A stretch of DNA of 64,000 nucleotides, taken from assembly GCA_965200115.1 (NCBI GenBank), contig OZ241336.1:2418001-2482000 (forward strand), in the 5' to 3' direction. The notes below the pieces were generated by a model. That model made no database searches. It saw only the letters and a program-made list of their open reading frames with translations, and had not been told where the DNA came from. The position numbers were made by a program, and so were the translations under genes. Every line of letters starts with the position of its first letter. Position 1 is the first letter of the stretch. Positions 35,694-43,509 of this stretch are shown piece after piece. Source of the DNA: JAPOUP01 sp026708635 (GTDB lineage: Bacteria; Pseudomonadota; Alphaproteobacteria; Rhodobacterales; Rhodobacteraceae).

Positions 35694-36745
35694 GTCAGGC
35701 CCAGCATTTTGCGATTGGCTTGCGGGTCGGCATCGATTCCGGCGAAATCGTCAAACGCGTGCGGCGTGACGCGAATCATATGCTCCCTGACGAACCGCGC
35801 GCCATCGCGCGCGCCATCCTCGGGGTGCTTGATCGCGCACTCCCACTCCACAACCGCCCAGCCATCGAAGTCATATTGCGCCAGTTTCGAGAATACGGCA
35901 CCAAAATCAACCTGCCCATCACCCGGCGACCTGAAACGTCCGGCGCGTTCGACCCATGACCGGTATCCTCCATAAACGCCCTGGCGCCCGTTTGGCCGAA
36001 ACTCCGCGTCCTTGACATGAAACATGCGGACGCGCCCATGATAGATGTCGAGATGGTCAAGGTAGTCAAGCGCCTGAAGCACATGGTGGCTTGGATCATA
36101 CAACAGACACGCGCGCTCGTGGTGGTCGACCCGGTCAAGGAACGTCTCGAAGCTGGCGCCGTCGTGCAAATCCTCACCGGGATGCAGCTCATAACAAACG
36201 TCGACGCCGTGCTCGTCGGCGTAGTCCAGGATCGGTCGCCACCGCGCGGCAAGCTCGTCAAACGCGGCCTCGACCATGCCCTTTGGACGCTGCGGCCAGG
36301 GATAGAGGAAAGGCCAGGCCAGCGCACCGGAGAAACTGGCCATTGCGCGAAGCCCCATATGGCGCGAAGCCGAGATCGCGGCGCGCACCTGGCTTACGGC
36401 CCATTCCTGCCGAGCGCCCGGATTATTGTGCACGGCTGGCGGCGCAAACCCGTCAAAGGCGATGTCATAGGCGGGATGCACCGCGACAAGCTGTCCCTGC
36501 AGGTGAGTCGACAGCTCGGTCACGGCGACCCCATTGTCCTTGGCGACACCGAGAAAATCATCGCAGTAGCCGATTGAGCCGGCGGCCGTCTCAAGGTCAA
36601 TCATCCGTCCGTCCCAGCTGGGAACCTGCACGCCGAGATATCCGCGGTCCGCCGCCCAGCGCGTGATGTCATTCCAACTATTGAACGGCGCTTCGTCCGA
36701 GACGAACTGCGCCAAAAACAGCCCCGGTCCCCTTAACGACTTCAT
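35690..36745 (-). CDS. Sugar phosphate isomerase/epimerase-like TIM barrel
   Basis: 351 residues, xylose-isomerase-like barrel. Metal-ligand style strand ends are visible: CYELHPGEDLHDG (glutamate and histidine, near 185), LLYDPSHHVLQ (aspartate and histidines, near 220), MFHVKDAEF and VVEWECAIKHPEDG near the C-terminus. GGAGGAG precedes the ATG. Its partner dehydrogenase downstream is a pseudogene, so the pathway may be incomplete here. It is divergent from the TIM-barrel/Fis regulator across a 111-nt region with a palindrome at 36790-36805. Confidence 0.85.
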   Translation of the reverse strand: MKSLRGPGLFLAQFVSDEAPFNSWNDITRWAADRGYLGVQVPSWDGRMIDLETAAGSIGYCDDFLGVAKDNGVAVTELSTHLQGQLVAVHPAYDIAFDGFAPPAVHNNPGARQEWAVSQVRAAISASRHMGLRAMASFSGALAWPFLYPWPQRPKGMVEAAFDELAARWRPILDYADEHGVDVCYELHPGEDLHDGASFETFLDRVDHHERACLLYDPSHHVLQALDYLDHLDIYHGRVRMFHVKDAEFRPNGRQGVYGGYRSWVERAGRFRSPGDGQVDFGAVFSKLAQYDFDGWAVVEWECAIKHPEDGARDGARFVREHMIRVTPHAFDDFAGIDADPQANRKMLGLT

Positions 36746-36789
36746 CGACTCCTCCTCGGTGGCGGGATCACAGCTTTCTCACCAAAAAT

Positions 36790-36805
36790 GGGTATTGCAA
36801 TGCCC
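36790..36805. promoter_or_regulatory. Palindrome in divergent promoter region
   Basis: GGGTATTGCAATGCCC, a 16-bp inverted repeat with one mismatched pair and a perfect ATTGCAAT centre. It lies between the isomerase (leftward) and the regulator gene (rightward). Probably an operator; whether the adjacent Fis-type regulator binds it is unknown. Confidence 0.4.
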
Positions 36806-36856
36806 CAAGGATAGGATTTGAGTAATTTTGGGAACCATTTGGGAGATGGTGCGTCA

Positions 36857-38572
36857 ATGCGACTCACCGAAAAGCGCGAATTCGTCGTCGGTGTCACCGC
36901 TGGAAGCGGAGCAGTTGCCGCCATCTCCTCCCACGGCGGCGCGGACTTCCTGCTCGCGATCAACGCCGCGCGGCTCAGAAACATGGGTGCGCCGTCCATC
37001 GCCTGCATGCTGCCCGTGCGGGACGCAACCCGAATGGTCGACGCCTATGCGGACACCGAACTTTTACCGCAGGTCGATGTCCCGATCCTGGTGGGCATAA
37101 ATTGCTGGCGCGACGGTTTCGACCCCGCGGCTCTGGCGCGCGGGATCCTGGAGCGCGGTTTTGCCGGAGTCGTGAACTTTCCGCCCTCGTCACTCTATCC
37201 CGACACGGTCCAGCGGCGGCTTGAGATCGCCGGCGTGGGGTTTTCTGCGGAACTCGCGATGCTTCGGGCGGCGCAGGATGAGGGATGCGTCGCGCTGGCC
37301 TATTGCCGGACCGTGTCGCAGGGCCGTCAGGCCGCTTTGGCCCGGATCGACAACATCTTGCTCAATTTTGGCTGGAACAGCGGCGGTCGCCTTTCGCCCC
37401 GGCCGGAAAACACGCTAGATGAGGTGTCCACGATTTCGGCCAGCTTTTCCAGGCAGGTCCGCCGGATCCGGCCCGAGGCCTGCCTGCTTCTGGAAGGCGG
37501 GCCGGTTGAGTCCAAAGATGACCTGGAAACCGTCCTACGCCATGCGGACATTGACGGCTACATCGGCGGGTCAACCGTCGAGCGATTGCCGGTGGAGCGC
37601 TCGATCACCGATCGCATCGCCTCCTTCAAACTGGCGGACAATGGGCGCAACACTTCCAGGCCTTCCGATCGCCAGCTTTTCGCGTTCGGTCAGCAAGCCG
37701 GATTCGTGGGCGGCGATCGGGCGCTCCTCGATGCCCTGCTCCAGTTACGGGAAGCCCGCCAGGCAAAGCCCAATCTCATTTGCGTCCAAGTTCCGCCGGG
37801 CGACAGCTACGAGCCGCCGATCGCGGCCCTCACACGGCGGATCGGCGCGGGCCGGGCCCCGCGCGTGGTGGATCTGTCCGTACCCGCCCAAATTCCTTCG
37901 GACACCGCCACCGAGAAACTTTTCGGCGGACCTAAAATCCAGGGAATCTGTGCCGATACGCTGACCGATGTCATCATTCTCCGGAATCCGGAAGCGCTTG
38001 ACCGGCGGCTGCAATCTAGGCTTGCCGCGCACATCGCGGCCAGGGCACTGGAGGAAGACACCACGAAAAAACCACGGTTTATCCTGATCTCGCACCGGGC
38101 GCCCGGCCTTGATCCCACCCGCTTTCAGGCCGATCTCGCCCTCCTTTTCGAAGGCGCGCTAATCAGGCTACCAGGCCTGCATGAGCGGCCGCGGGATATC
38201 GAGGGCCTGCTCAACACCGCCATTCGAAGCCAACTGCCAAGCGGTTTCGGGCCGGGTCCCATGTTCTCACCCGCCGCCCTGCTACGCCTGCGCAACCACG
38301 ACTGGGCCGGGAACACGGGTGAGCTTGTGGCGATGTGCGCGCGGTTAGCCAGACGCGGTTCGCGCAAGCCGGTCTCGTTGGATGAGGTTGACTTGATCCT
38401 GGCGCGGGAGACGCAGACCGAGACTACTGCCAGATCGCTGGAAGCCATCCGGCGCGAAGTTGTGGTCGACGCGCTCAGGCGCAATGGCTTTCGCAAAGGA
38501 CGGACGGCGCAAGCGCTCGGGATCTCCCGCAAGACGCTCTATAACTGGATGAAGCGTGAGGGGCTCAGTTGA
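36857..38572 (+). CDS. Regulator: PEP-hydrolase-like TIM barrel + degenerate NtrC-like core + Fis-type HTH
   Basis: 571 residues in three parts. Residues about 1-265 form a TIM barrel related to the enzyme at 45697-46530: shared blocks are VPILVGINCW/TPVLAGVNGT, GVVNFPPSSLYPD/GVQNFPTVGLIDG and GGSTVERLPVE/GASSMERLPTE. Residues about 285-500 resemble a sigma-54 activator AAA+ domain (ATEKLFGGPKIQG, LPGLHERPRDIEGLL, HDWAGNTGELVAMC), but Walker A and the GAFTGA loop are gone. The last 45 residues are a Fis-type helix-turn-helix (FRKGRTAQALGISRKTLYNW). It should bind DNA and probably senses a ligand, without activating sigma-54 by ATP hydrolysis. GGGAG lies 11 nt before the ATG. Confidence 0.75.
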   Translation: MRLTEKREFVVGVTAGSGAVAAISSHGGADFLLAINAARLRNMGAPSIACMLPVRDATRMVDAYADTELLPQVDVPILVGINCWRDGFDPAALARGILERGFAGVVNFPPSSLYPDTVQRRLEIAGVGFSAELAMLRAAQDEGCVALAYCRTVSQGRQAALARIDNILLNFGWNSGGRLSPRPENTLDEVSTISASFSRQVRRIRPEACLLLEGGPVESKDDLETVLRHADIDGYIGGSTVERLPVERSITDRIASFKLADNGRNTSRPSDRQLFAFGQQAGFVGGDRALLDALLQLREARQAKPNLICVQVPPGDSYEPPIAALTRRIGAGRAPRVVDLSVPAQIPSDTATEKLFGGPKIQGICADTLTDVIILRNPEALDRRLQSRLAAHIAARALEEDTTKKPRFILISHRAPGLDPTRFQADLALLFEGALIRLPGLHERPRDIEGLLNTAIRSQLPSGFGPGPMFSPAALLRLRNHDWAGNTGELVAMCARLARRGSRKPVSLDEVDLILARETQTETTARSLEAIRREVVVDALRRNGFRKGRTAQALGISRKTLYNWMKREGLS

Positions 38573-39209
38573 CCGATGGCAGATCAAGGATAGCGTTGAC
38601 ACCAAACGTTGCGGGCGCGTCTGGCAAATGGTTCTCCAGGCCACCGTGGAGCGCCACCGGGATATTACGGCCCATCACCTCGCGCAGTTGCGCCAGGTAA
38701 CCTCCGCTGAGCCGTTGCAGATCAAAAGCCGAGCGCAGGACAACGAGTGCCGCATCGACATCAAGACCCGAGCACCCGTCAAACTCTTGCCCGGCGGCAA
38801 CTGTCAGCATGACCCTGTGGCCGCGGGATTTGAGCGCCGCCAAATGTCTGCGCTCGCTGCGCGGGCCGAGACCGACCTCGGCGAGGCTTTTCGTGAATAC
38901 GTCGTCATACATCGCGGACGCCGGGAAATTGCTGACCCACATGATCCCGTCCGGCATGTCGGAAACCTTCGCCAGAAGGGGAAACCCGGTGCCCATCCAG
39001 ACACCTATGCAGATCTCGTTGGCTTTCTCGCCCTTCGCGGGACCGAAAATCGAAAAGGCGTCGATGTCCACGCCGTCACTCGGCAGCAGCAGAGCCGTGG
39101 CGGGATCAAGGGCCCCGCCGGCATCAAACGGCTTCCGGGTGATCAGCCGATCGGGCAGGTCAGCGGAGACCTCGCCGATCTGCCTTAGGGGCCAATGGAG
39201 GGTTTTCAT
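38565..39209 (-). CDS. TIM-barrel paralogue of the PEP-hydrolase family, short
   Basis: 214 residues, not assigned by name but related to the barrel proteins at 36857 and 45697. IMWVSNFPASAMYDDVFTKS aligns with their GVQNFPTVGLIDG block, and IPVALHGGLENHLPDAPATF with their ILVHGGPVAMPPDAEYVL block. The first strand region is different, and the C-terminal GGSxxERLP motif is absent, so it may be a divergent or non-catalytic version. It runs opposite to the cluster, and its 3' end overlaps the regulator's by 8 nt. The ribosome binding site is weak. Confidence 0.6.
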   Translation of the reverse strand: MKTLHWPLRQIGEVSADLPDRLITRKPFDAGGALDPATALLLPSDGVDIDAFSIFGPAKGEKANEICIGVWMGTGFPLLAKVSDMPDGIMWVSNFPASAMYDDVFTKSLAEVGLGPRSERRHLAALKSRGHRVMLTVAAGQEFDGCSGLDVDAALVVLRSAFDLQRLSGGYLAQLREVMGRNIPVALHGGLENHLPDAPATFGVNAILDLPSVN

Positions 39210-39407
39210 GCCGAGATTGCCCGATTTTACCCAGAAAACACCCTAAACCATCTTGCGACGATGACGCAATCAAGGGAAACCTCAACCGCGTGTCCTAACG
39301 GCGTTCGCGGGGAGGGTTGCGCTTGCCAGAGGTACCACCGTGTCATCCCGTGTGCGAAACGCAGCCTTTGAGTGACGTTGTCGCCGCGTGGCGGTCCCGG
39401 TCTTGAA

Positions 39408-40424
39408 ATGAACTCCGTCTGGTCTCAACGTGATTCCCTCTGGCTCGGCATGGGCACTGCCTTGGCCGCTGCGCTGGCGTACCTGATTTTCGCTGTTTGG
39501 CCGGATTGGCTAATCGACCTGCTAGGACGCAAAAAGACGTTCGTGAACACGCTCCTGAACGGGCTGACGCTCGCCGGGCTCTATTTCCTTGTCGCGTCAG
39601 GCTTCACGCTCGTGTTCGGGCTGATGCGCAACGTGAACCTCGCGCATGGGTCGATGTATCTTCTGGGTGCCTACATTGGTTATGAAGCGGCCAGCGCGAC
39701 CGGTAACTGGTTTTTCGGGGCAGCCGTCGCGTTTTTGGCGATGGCGGTGGCGGGCGCAGCCTTGCAGGTCCTCGTCTTTCGCCATATGCAGGGCGACGAT
39801 CTCCGTCAAACACTCGTGACCATCGGGATTTCCATTGTCGCCGCCGATCTGATGCTCGCCATCTGGACCGGAACCACCTATCAGTTCGAGCCGCCCGCAT
39901 GGCTGTTCGGTACCGTCGAATTGCCAATCATCTCGGTCATCAAGTCCAGCGGCGAGGCGGTGATGATCAAGTTTCCCGCATACCGTCTCACCGTTCTTGG
40001 CGTCGCGGTCGCGATCGGCGTCGCGCTCTGGATGTTCCTGAACCGCACCCACGTGGGCATGATGGTCCGGGCCGGCGTTGACGACCGCGAAATGCTGGCG
40101 GTCAGCGGCGTTAACGTGCAGTTGGTCTTCGCGCTGGTCTTCGCCCTAGGCGCGGGACTCGCGGGATTCGCCGGCGTCATTGGAGGCACCGCCCTTTCAA
40201 TCGCGCCGGGGGAGGACGTGCGCTACCTGCTGGCCTCGCTCATCGTTGTAATCGTCGGTGGAATGGGCTCGATTCCCGGCGCGGCGGTGGGAGCGCTCCT
40301 GATCGCCATGGCCGAACAGTTCGGCCTCGCGTACTTTCCGACCTACGGCGTTGTCCTCACGTTCGTTATCATGATCGTGGTCCTGGCCGTGAAGCCGCAA
40401 GGCCTGATGGGGGGCAGCGCGTGA
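39408..40424 (+). CDS. Branched-chain amino acid-type ABC permease (LivH-like)
   Basis: 338 residues, inner-membrane permease with about eight helices. LLNGLTLAGLYFLVASGFTL, FGLMRNVNLAHGSMYLLGAY and GGMGSIPGAAVGALLI are LivH family landmarks. An upstream GTG at 39372 would add 12 unlike residues, so the ATG at 39408 is chosen. It opens a run of seven closely spaced rightward genes ending at 49038. Substrates of this importer class range from amino acids to amides, urea and aromatic compounds. Confidence 0.9.
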   Translation: MNSVWSQRDSLWLGMGTALAAALAYLIFAVWPDWLIDLLGRKKTFVNTLLNGLTLAGLYFLVASGFTLVFGLMRNVNLAHGSMYLLGAYIGYEAASATGNWFFGAAVAFLAMAVAGAALQVLVFRHMQGDDLRQTLVTIGISIVAADLMLAIWTGTTYQFEPPAWLFGTVELPIISVIKSSGEAVMIKFPAYRLTVLGVAVAIGVALWMFLNRTHVGMMVRAGVDDREMLAVSGVNVQLVFALVFALGAGLAGFAGVIGGTALSIAPGEDVRYLLASLIVVIVGGMGSIPGAAVGALLIAMAEQFGLAYFPTYGVVLTFVIMIVVLAVKPQGLMGGSA

Positions 40425-41440
40425 ACGGTGGGCTGGCCAGAATCGAGTCCGGGTGGTGGATCCTATTGGCCGCGTTGATGGTCTTTCCCCTTGTCACCAC
40501 CGAATTCCTTACGCTTCAGGTCGGCGCCTACGCGATGGTACTGGGCATTCTCGCCCTTTCCTTGATGTGGCTGGCCGGATACGGCGGAATGGTGTCCCTG
40601 GCCCAGGTCGCCATCGCGGGGCTGGGCGCGTACATGCTGCCGATTCTCGGCACCAACACCCAGGATGTCATGGGACTTGGCTGGCCCTGGTGGCTGTCAA
40701 TCCTGGCGGCCCTGGCCGTTTCCATAGGCTTTGCGGCCTTCATCGGTGCGGTGGCCGCGCGCACCGAGGGAATCTACACGCTAATGATCACCCTCGCGTT
40801 CTCGGTGGTCGTCTTCTATTTCGCGCGGCAGAACTACACGCTGTTCAACGGTTTCACGGGCTTCGCGGGTATAGAGCCGCCAGCGCTGTTCGGCGTGCGC
40901 TGGCGCGATCCCGTGCCATTCTATTACCTGGTGCTCGCTTTCGCCGTAGGGCTCTATGCGCTCGTCACATACGCCTCACGCTCGACCTTCGGACTTTCCC
41001 TGCAAGGCGTACGCGACAACCCGCGACGGCTGCGCGCCCTGGGTTTCAACGTCACTGCCCATCGCGTCTTCGCCTTCGCCCTGTCCGGCTTCATCGCCGG
41101 GGTCGGAGGCATCCTGCTGGTTTGGTTCAACGGTCGCATCGCTCCCAGCTCAATCGGCATCGACATCACGATCGACCTTCTCGTCATCGCGGTTATTGGC
41201 GGTCTGCGCCTGCCCATCGGACCTTTCATCGGCGCGCTGGCCTTCGTTCTCCTCGACAACTTCGCGATCGACCTCATTAACCGCGAACGCTTCAACACGG
41301 TCATAGGAATTGTCTTTCTTCTGATCGTCTATTTCTCACCGGACGGACTTCTGGGGCTTTGGAAGAGGTTTGGCCCGACGGTCCGTCCCTTGAAACGCCG
41401 GGCGGCAAGCCCGGCGCCAATGGCGGAATCCACTGAATAA
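40421..41440 (+). CDS. Branched-chain amino acid-type ABC permease (LivM-like)
   Basis: 339 residues from a GTG that overlaps the LivH stop by 4 nt. LALSLMWLAGYGGMVSLAQ, FSVVVFYFARQNYTLFNGFT and GLSLQGVRDNPRRLRALGF (the cytoplasmic EAA-like loop contacting the ATPases) mark it as LivM. It forms the channel with LivH. Confidence 0.9.
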   Translation: MNGGLARIESGWWILLAALMVFPLVTTEFLTLQVGAYAMVLGILALSLMWLAGYGGMVSLAQVAIAGLGAYMLPILGTNTQDVMGLGWPWWLSILAALAVSIGFAAFIGAVAARTEGIYTLMITLAFSVVVFYFARQNYTLFNGFTGFAGIEPPALFGVRWRDPVPFYYLVLAFAVGLYALVTYASRSTFGLSLQGVRDNPRRLRALGFNVTAHRVFAFALSGFIAGVGGILLVWFNGRIAPSSIGIDITIDLLVIAVIGGLRLPIGPFIGALAFVLLDNFAIDLINRERFNTVIGIVFLLIVYFSPDGLLGLWKRFGPTVRPLKRRAASPAPMAESTE

Positions 41441-41458
41441 CCAACTATGGAGAGGAAA

Positions 41459-42706
41459 ATGAGAATGAACGGACCCATTATGGCAGCGACGGCCCTGGTG
41501 CTCGGCCTCGGAAGTGGCGCGGCCATGGCCGACACGATCAGGATCGGCGTTCTGGCAACGCTGGAAGGCCCCTTCACGGTGCTGGGCGAAGACGGGGTGC
41601 GCGGTGTCGAACTTGCCGTCGCCGGCGCGGACGGAATGGTCGCCGGCAACAAGATCGAACTCATCGTGCAGTCCACGGACACCACGCCGGACAGCGCCAT
41701 CCGGGGCGCGCGCAAACTCATCGAGCAGGACGGCGTGCGGGTGATCGTGGGCCCGCTTTCCGGATCGGAGGGAATCGCGATCCGCGATTTCTCCAAAGAC
41801 TACCCGGAAGTAACGTTCCTCAACGGGGTTTCGGGCGCACAGGACACGACCCTGCGGGAGCCCTCCGAGAACTTCTTCCGTTTCAACACCGAAGGGGCGC
41901 AGTGGATGGCCGGGCTAGCCAGCTACATCTACAACGAGAAGGGCTACGGAAGCCTCGCCGTCGTCGCCGAGGATTACTCGTTTCCCTATACCCAGGTCTT
42001 CGGCATGCTAGAACCTTTCTGCCGGCTGGGCGGTGAGGCCGATGTCGAAAACCGCTTCTGGGTGCCCATCGGCAACAAGGATTACTCCTCCGTAATCGCG
42101 GCCCTGCCTGATGAGGTGGACGCGATCTATGTCGCGCTCGGCGGCGCGGACGCCGTGAACTTTCTGACGCAGTATCAGCAGGCCGGCGGTGACCTGCCCC
42201 TGGTCGGCGGCTCGATCACGGTTGACCAAACCGTGCTTGGCTCCGAGGGGCGCGTGCGGGATGCGGTTATCGGCACGCCGTCCGCCGGACCGATTTCGGA
42301 CAGCTATGACGGTGAGGCCTGGATTGAGTTCGTGGACAACTACAGGAAACTCAACCCCGACGGGTTCCCGTCGCCGTCCCTATTCGCCCATGGCTACTAC
42401 GTCAACACGCTGGCCCTGCTCACCGGGCTCGAAGCCGTCGGCGGTGACCTGGGCGACGGTGGCGCGAAACTTCGGGAGACTCTGGCGTCGATGGAACTGG
42501 AGACACCCACAGGAACGGTAACCCTGGACGAGCGTCGTCAGGCGATCGCGGACATCTTCGTCACGGAGGTGGCCGTCGGACCGGATGGTAACCTTATCAA
42601 CCAGACCGTCAGCGTCACGCGGGCCGTGACCCAAACACTTGGCCAGGATTACGAGACCTTTCTGGAATACGGTGTCGTGTCCCGCGAAAACCCGCCCTGT
42701 GACTGA
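41459..42706 (+). CDS. Liv-type periplasmic substrate-binding protein
   Basis: 415 residues with a signal peptide ending near GSGAAMADT. Mature sequence starts IRIGVLATLEGPFTVLGEDG, the usual opening of type 1 Liv binding proteins, and continues with VQSTDTTPDSAIRGARKLI and VIVGPLSGSEG. It delivers the unknown ligand to LivH/LivM. The ATG at 41447 is part of the GGAGAGG ribosome binding site sequence; the ATG at 41459 is correctly spaced and used. Two cysteines (EPFCRLGG and the C-terminal NPPCD) may form a disulfide. Confidence 0.9.
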   Translation: MRMNGPIMAATALVLGLGSGAAMADTIRIGVLATLEGPFTVLGEDGVRGVELAVAGADGMVAGNKIELIVQSTDTTPDSAIRGARKLIEQDGVRVIVGPLSGSEGIAIRDFSKDYPEVTFLNGVSGAQDTTLREPSENFFRFNTEGAQWMAGLASYIYNEKGYGSLAVVAEDYSFPYTQVFGMLEPFCRLGGEADVENRFWVPIGNKDYSSVIAALPDEVDAIYVALGGADAVNFLTQYQQAGGDLPLVGGSITVDQTVLGSEGRVRDAVIGTPSAGPISDSYDGEAWIEFVDNYRKLNPDGFPSPSLFAHGYYVNTLALLTGLEAVGGDLGDGGAKLRETLASMELETPTGTVTLDERRQAIADIFVTEVAVGPDGNLINQTVSVTRAVTQTLGQDYETFLEYGVVSRENPPCD

Positions 42707-42726
42707 ATAGCGGGCACGGGGCTGTC

Positions 42727-43509
42727 TTGGACCGCACGGACGCGCTCTCCCGGCTTCAGGCTTCAGGGCAATTCGCCCTGGAGCTTGAGGCCGTCTCCAA
42801 ACACTTTGGAGCGCTCGTCGCGCTTGCGGACATCAATCTTGCCGTGCGCGCGGGAGAGAGGCGCGCGGTCTTGGGATCCAACGGCGCCGGCAAGACGACG
42901 CTCTTCAACGCGATCTCCGGTGACTTCCCGACAACCACGGGCCGGGTACAATTCTTTGGCGAGGACATTACCGACATGCCCGCCCAACAAAGGATTCGGC
43001 GCGGCCTGCGCCGAACCTACCAAATCTCGCAGCTCTTTGGGCAACTGTCGGTGCGGGACAACGTTTTTCTGGCCTGTAGGGGCGTGACCTCGGGGCGCTT
43101 CTCGCTTCGGCGACCGAAACCGTCCGACCCGCGCCTCCTGCAGGCCGAGACCCTCCTGGACGCCGTGCACCTGACGGATCTGGCCAATACACCGGTGGCG
43201 GAACTATCGCATGGTCAGCAGCGGCAACTGGAAATCGCCATGGCGCTTGCCGGAGCGCCGCGTTTCATTCTGCTTGACGAGCCGGCCGCGGGCCTGTCGC
43301 CCACCGAGCGGACGGAACTGATCGAAATCCTTGACGCTCTACCGAAGCATATGGGCTTTATCATCATCGAGCACGATATGGACGTGGCGTTACGCGTGGC
43401 GGAGTCGGTGACCATGATGCAAAACGGCCGCGTTTTCGCCGAAGGCACGCCCCGGGAGATCGAGAGCGATCCGAACGTGCAGGAGCTCTATCTAGGGAAC
43501 GGGCGCTGA
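42727..43509 (+). CDS. Liv-type ABC ATPase (LivG-like)
   Basis: 260 residues from a TTG, the only plausible start. Walker A is VLGSNGAGKTTLFNA, Q-loop region RTYQISQLFGQLSV, signature AELSHGQQRQLEIAMAL and Walker B FILLDEPAAGLSP, followed by the switch histidine in IIIEHDMDV. It is one of two ATPases driving the importer. Its stop overlaps the next gene's start by one base. Confidence 0.9.
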   Translation: MDRTDALSRLQASGQFALELEAVSKHFGALVALADINLAVRAGERRAVLGSNGAGKTTLFNAISGDFPTTTGRVQFFGEDITDMPAQQRIRRGLRRTYQISQLFGQLSVRDNVFLACRGVTSGRFSLRRPKPSDPRLLQAETLLDAVHLTDLANTPVAELSHGQQRQLEIAMALAGAPRFILLDEPAAGLSPTERTELIEILDALPKHMGFIIIEHDMDVALRVAESVTMMQNGRVFAEGTPREIESDPNVQELYLGNGR

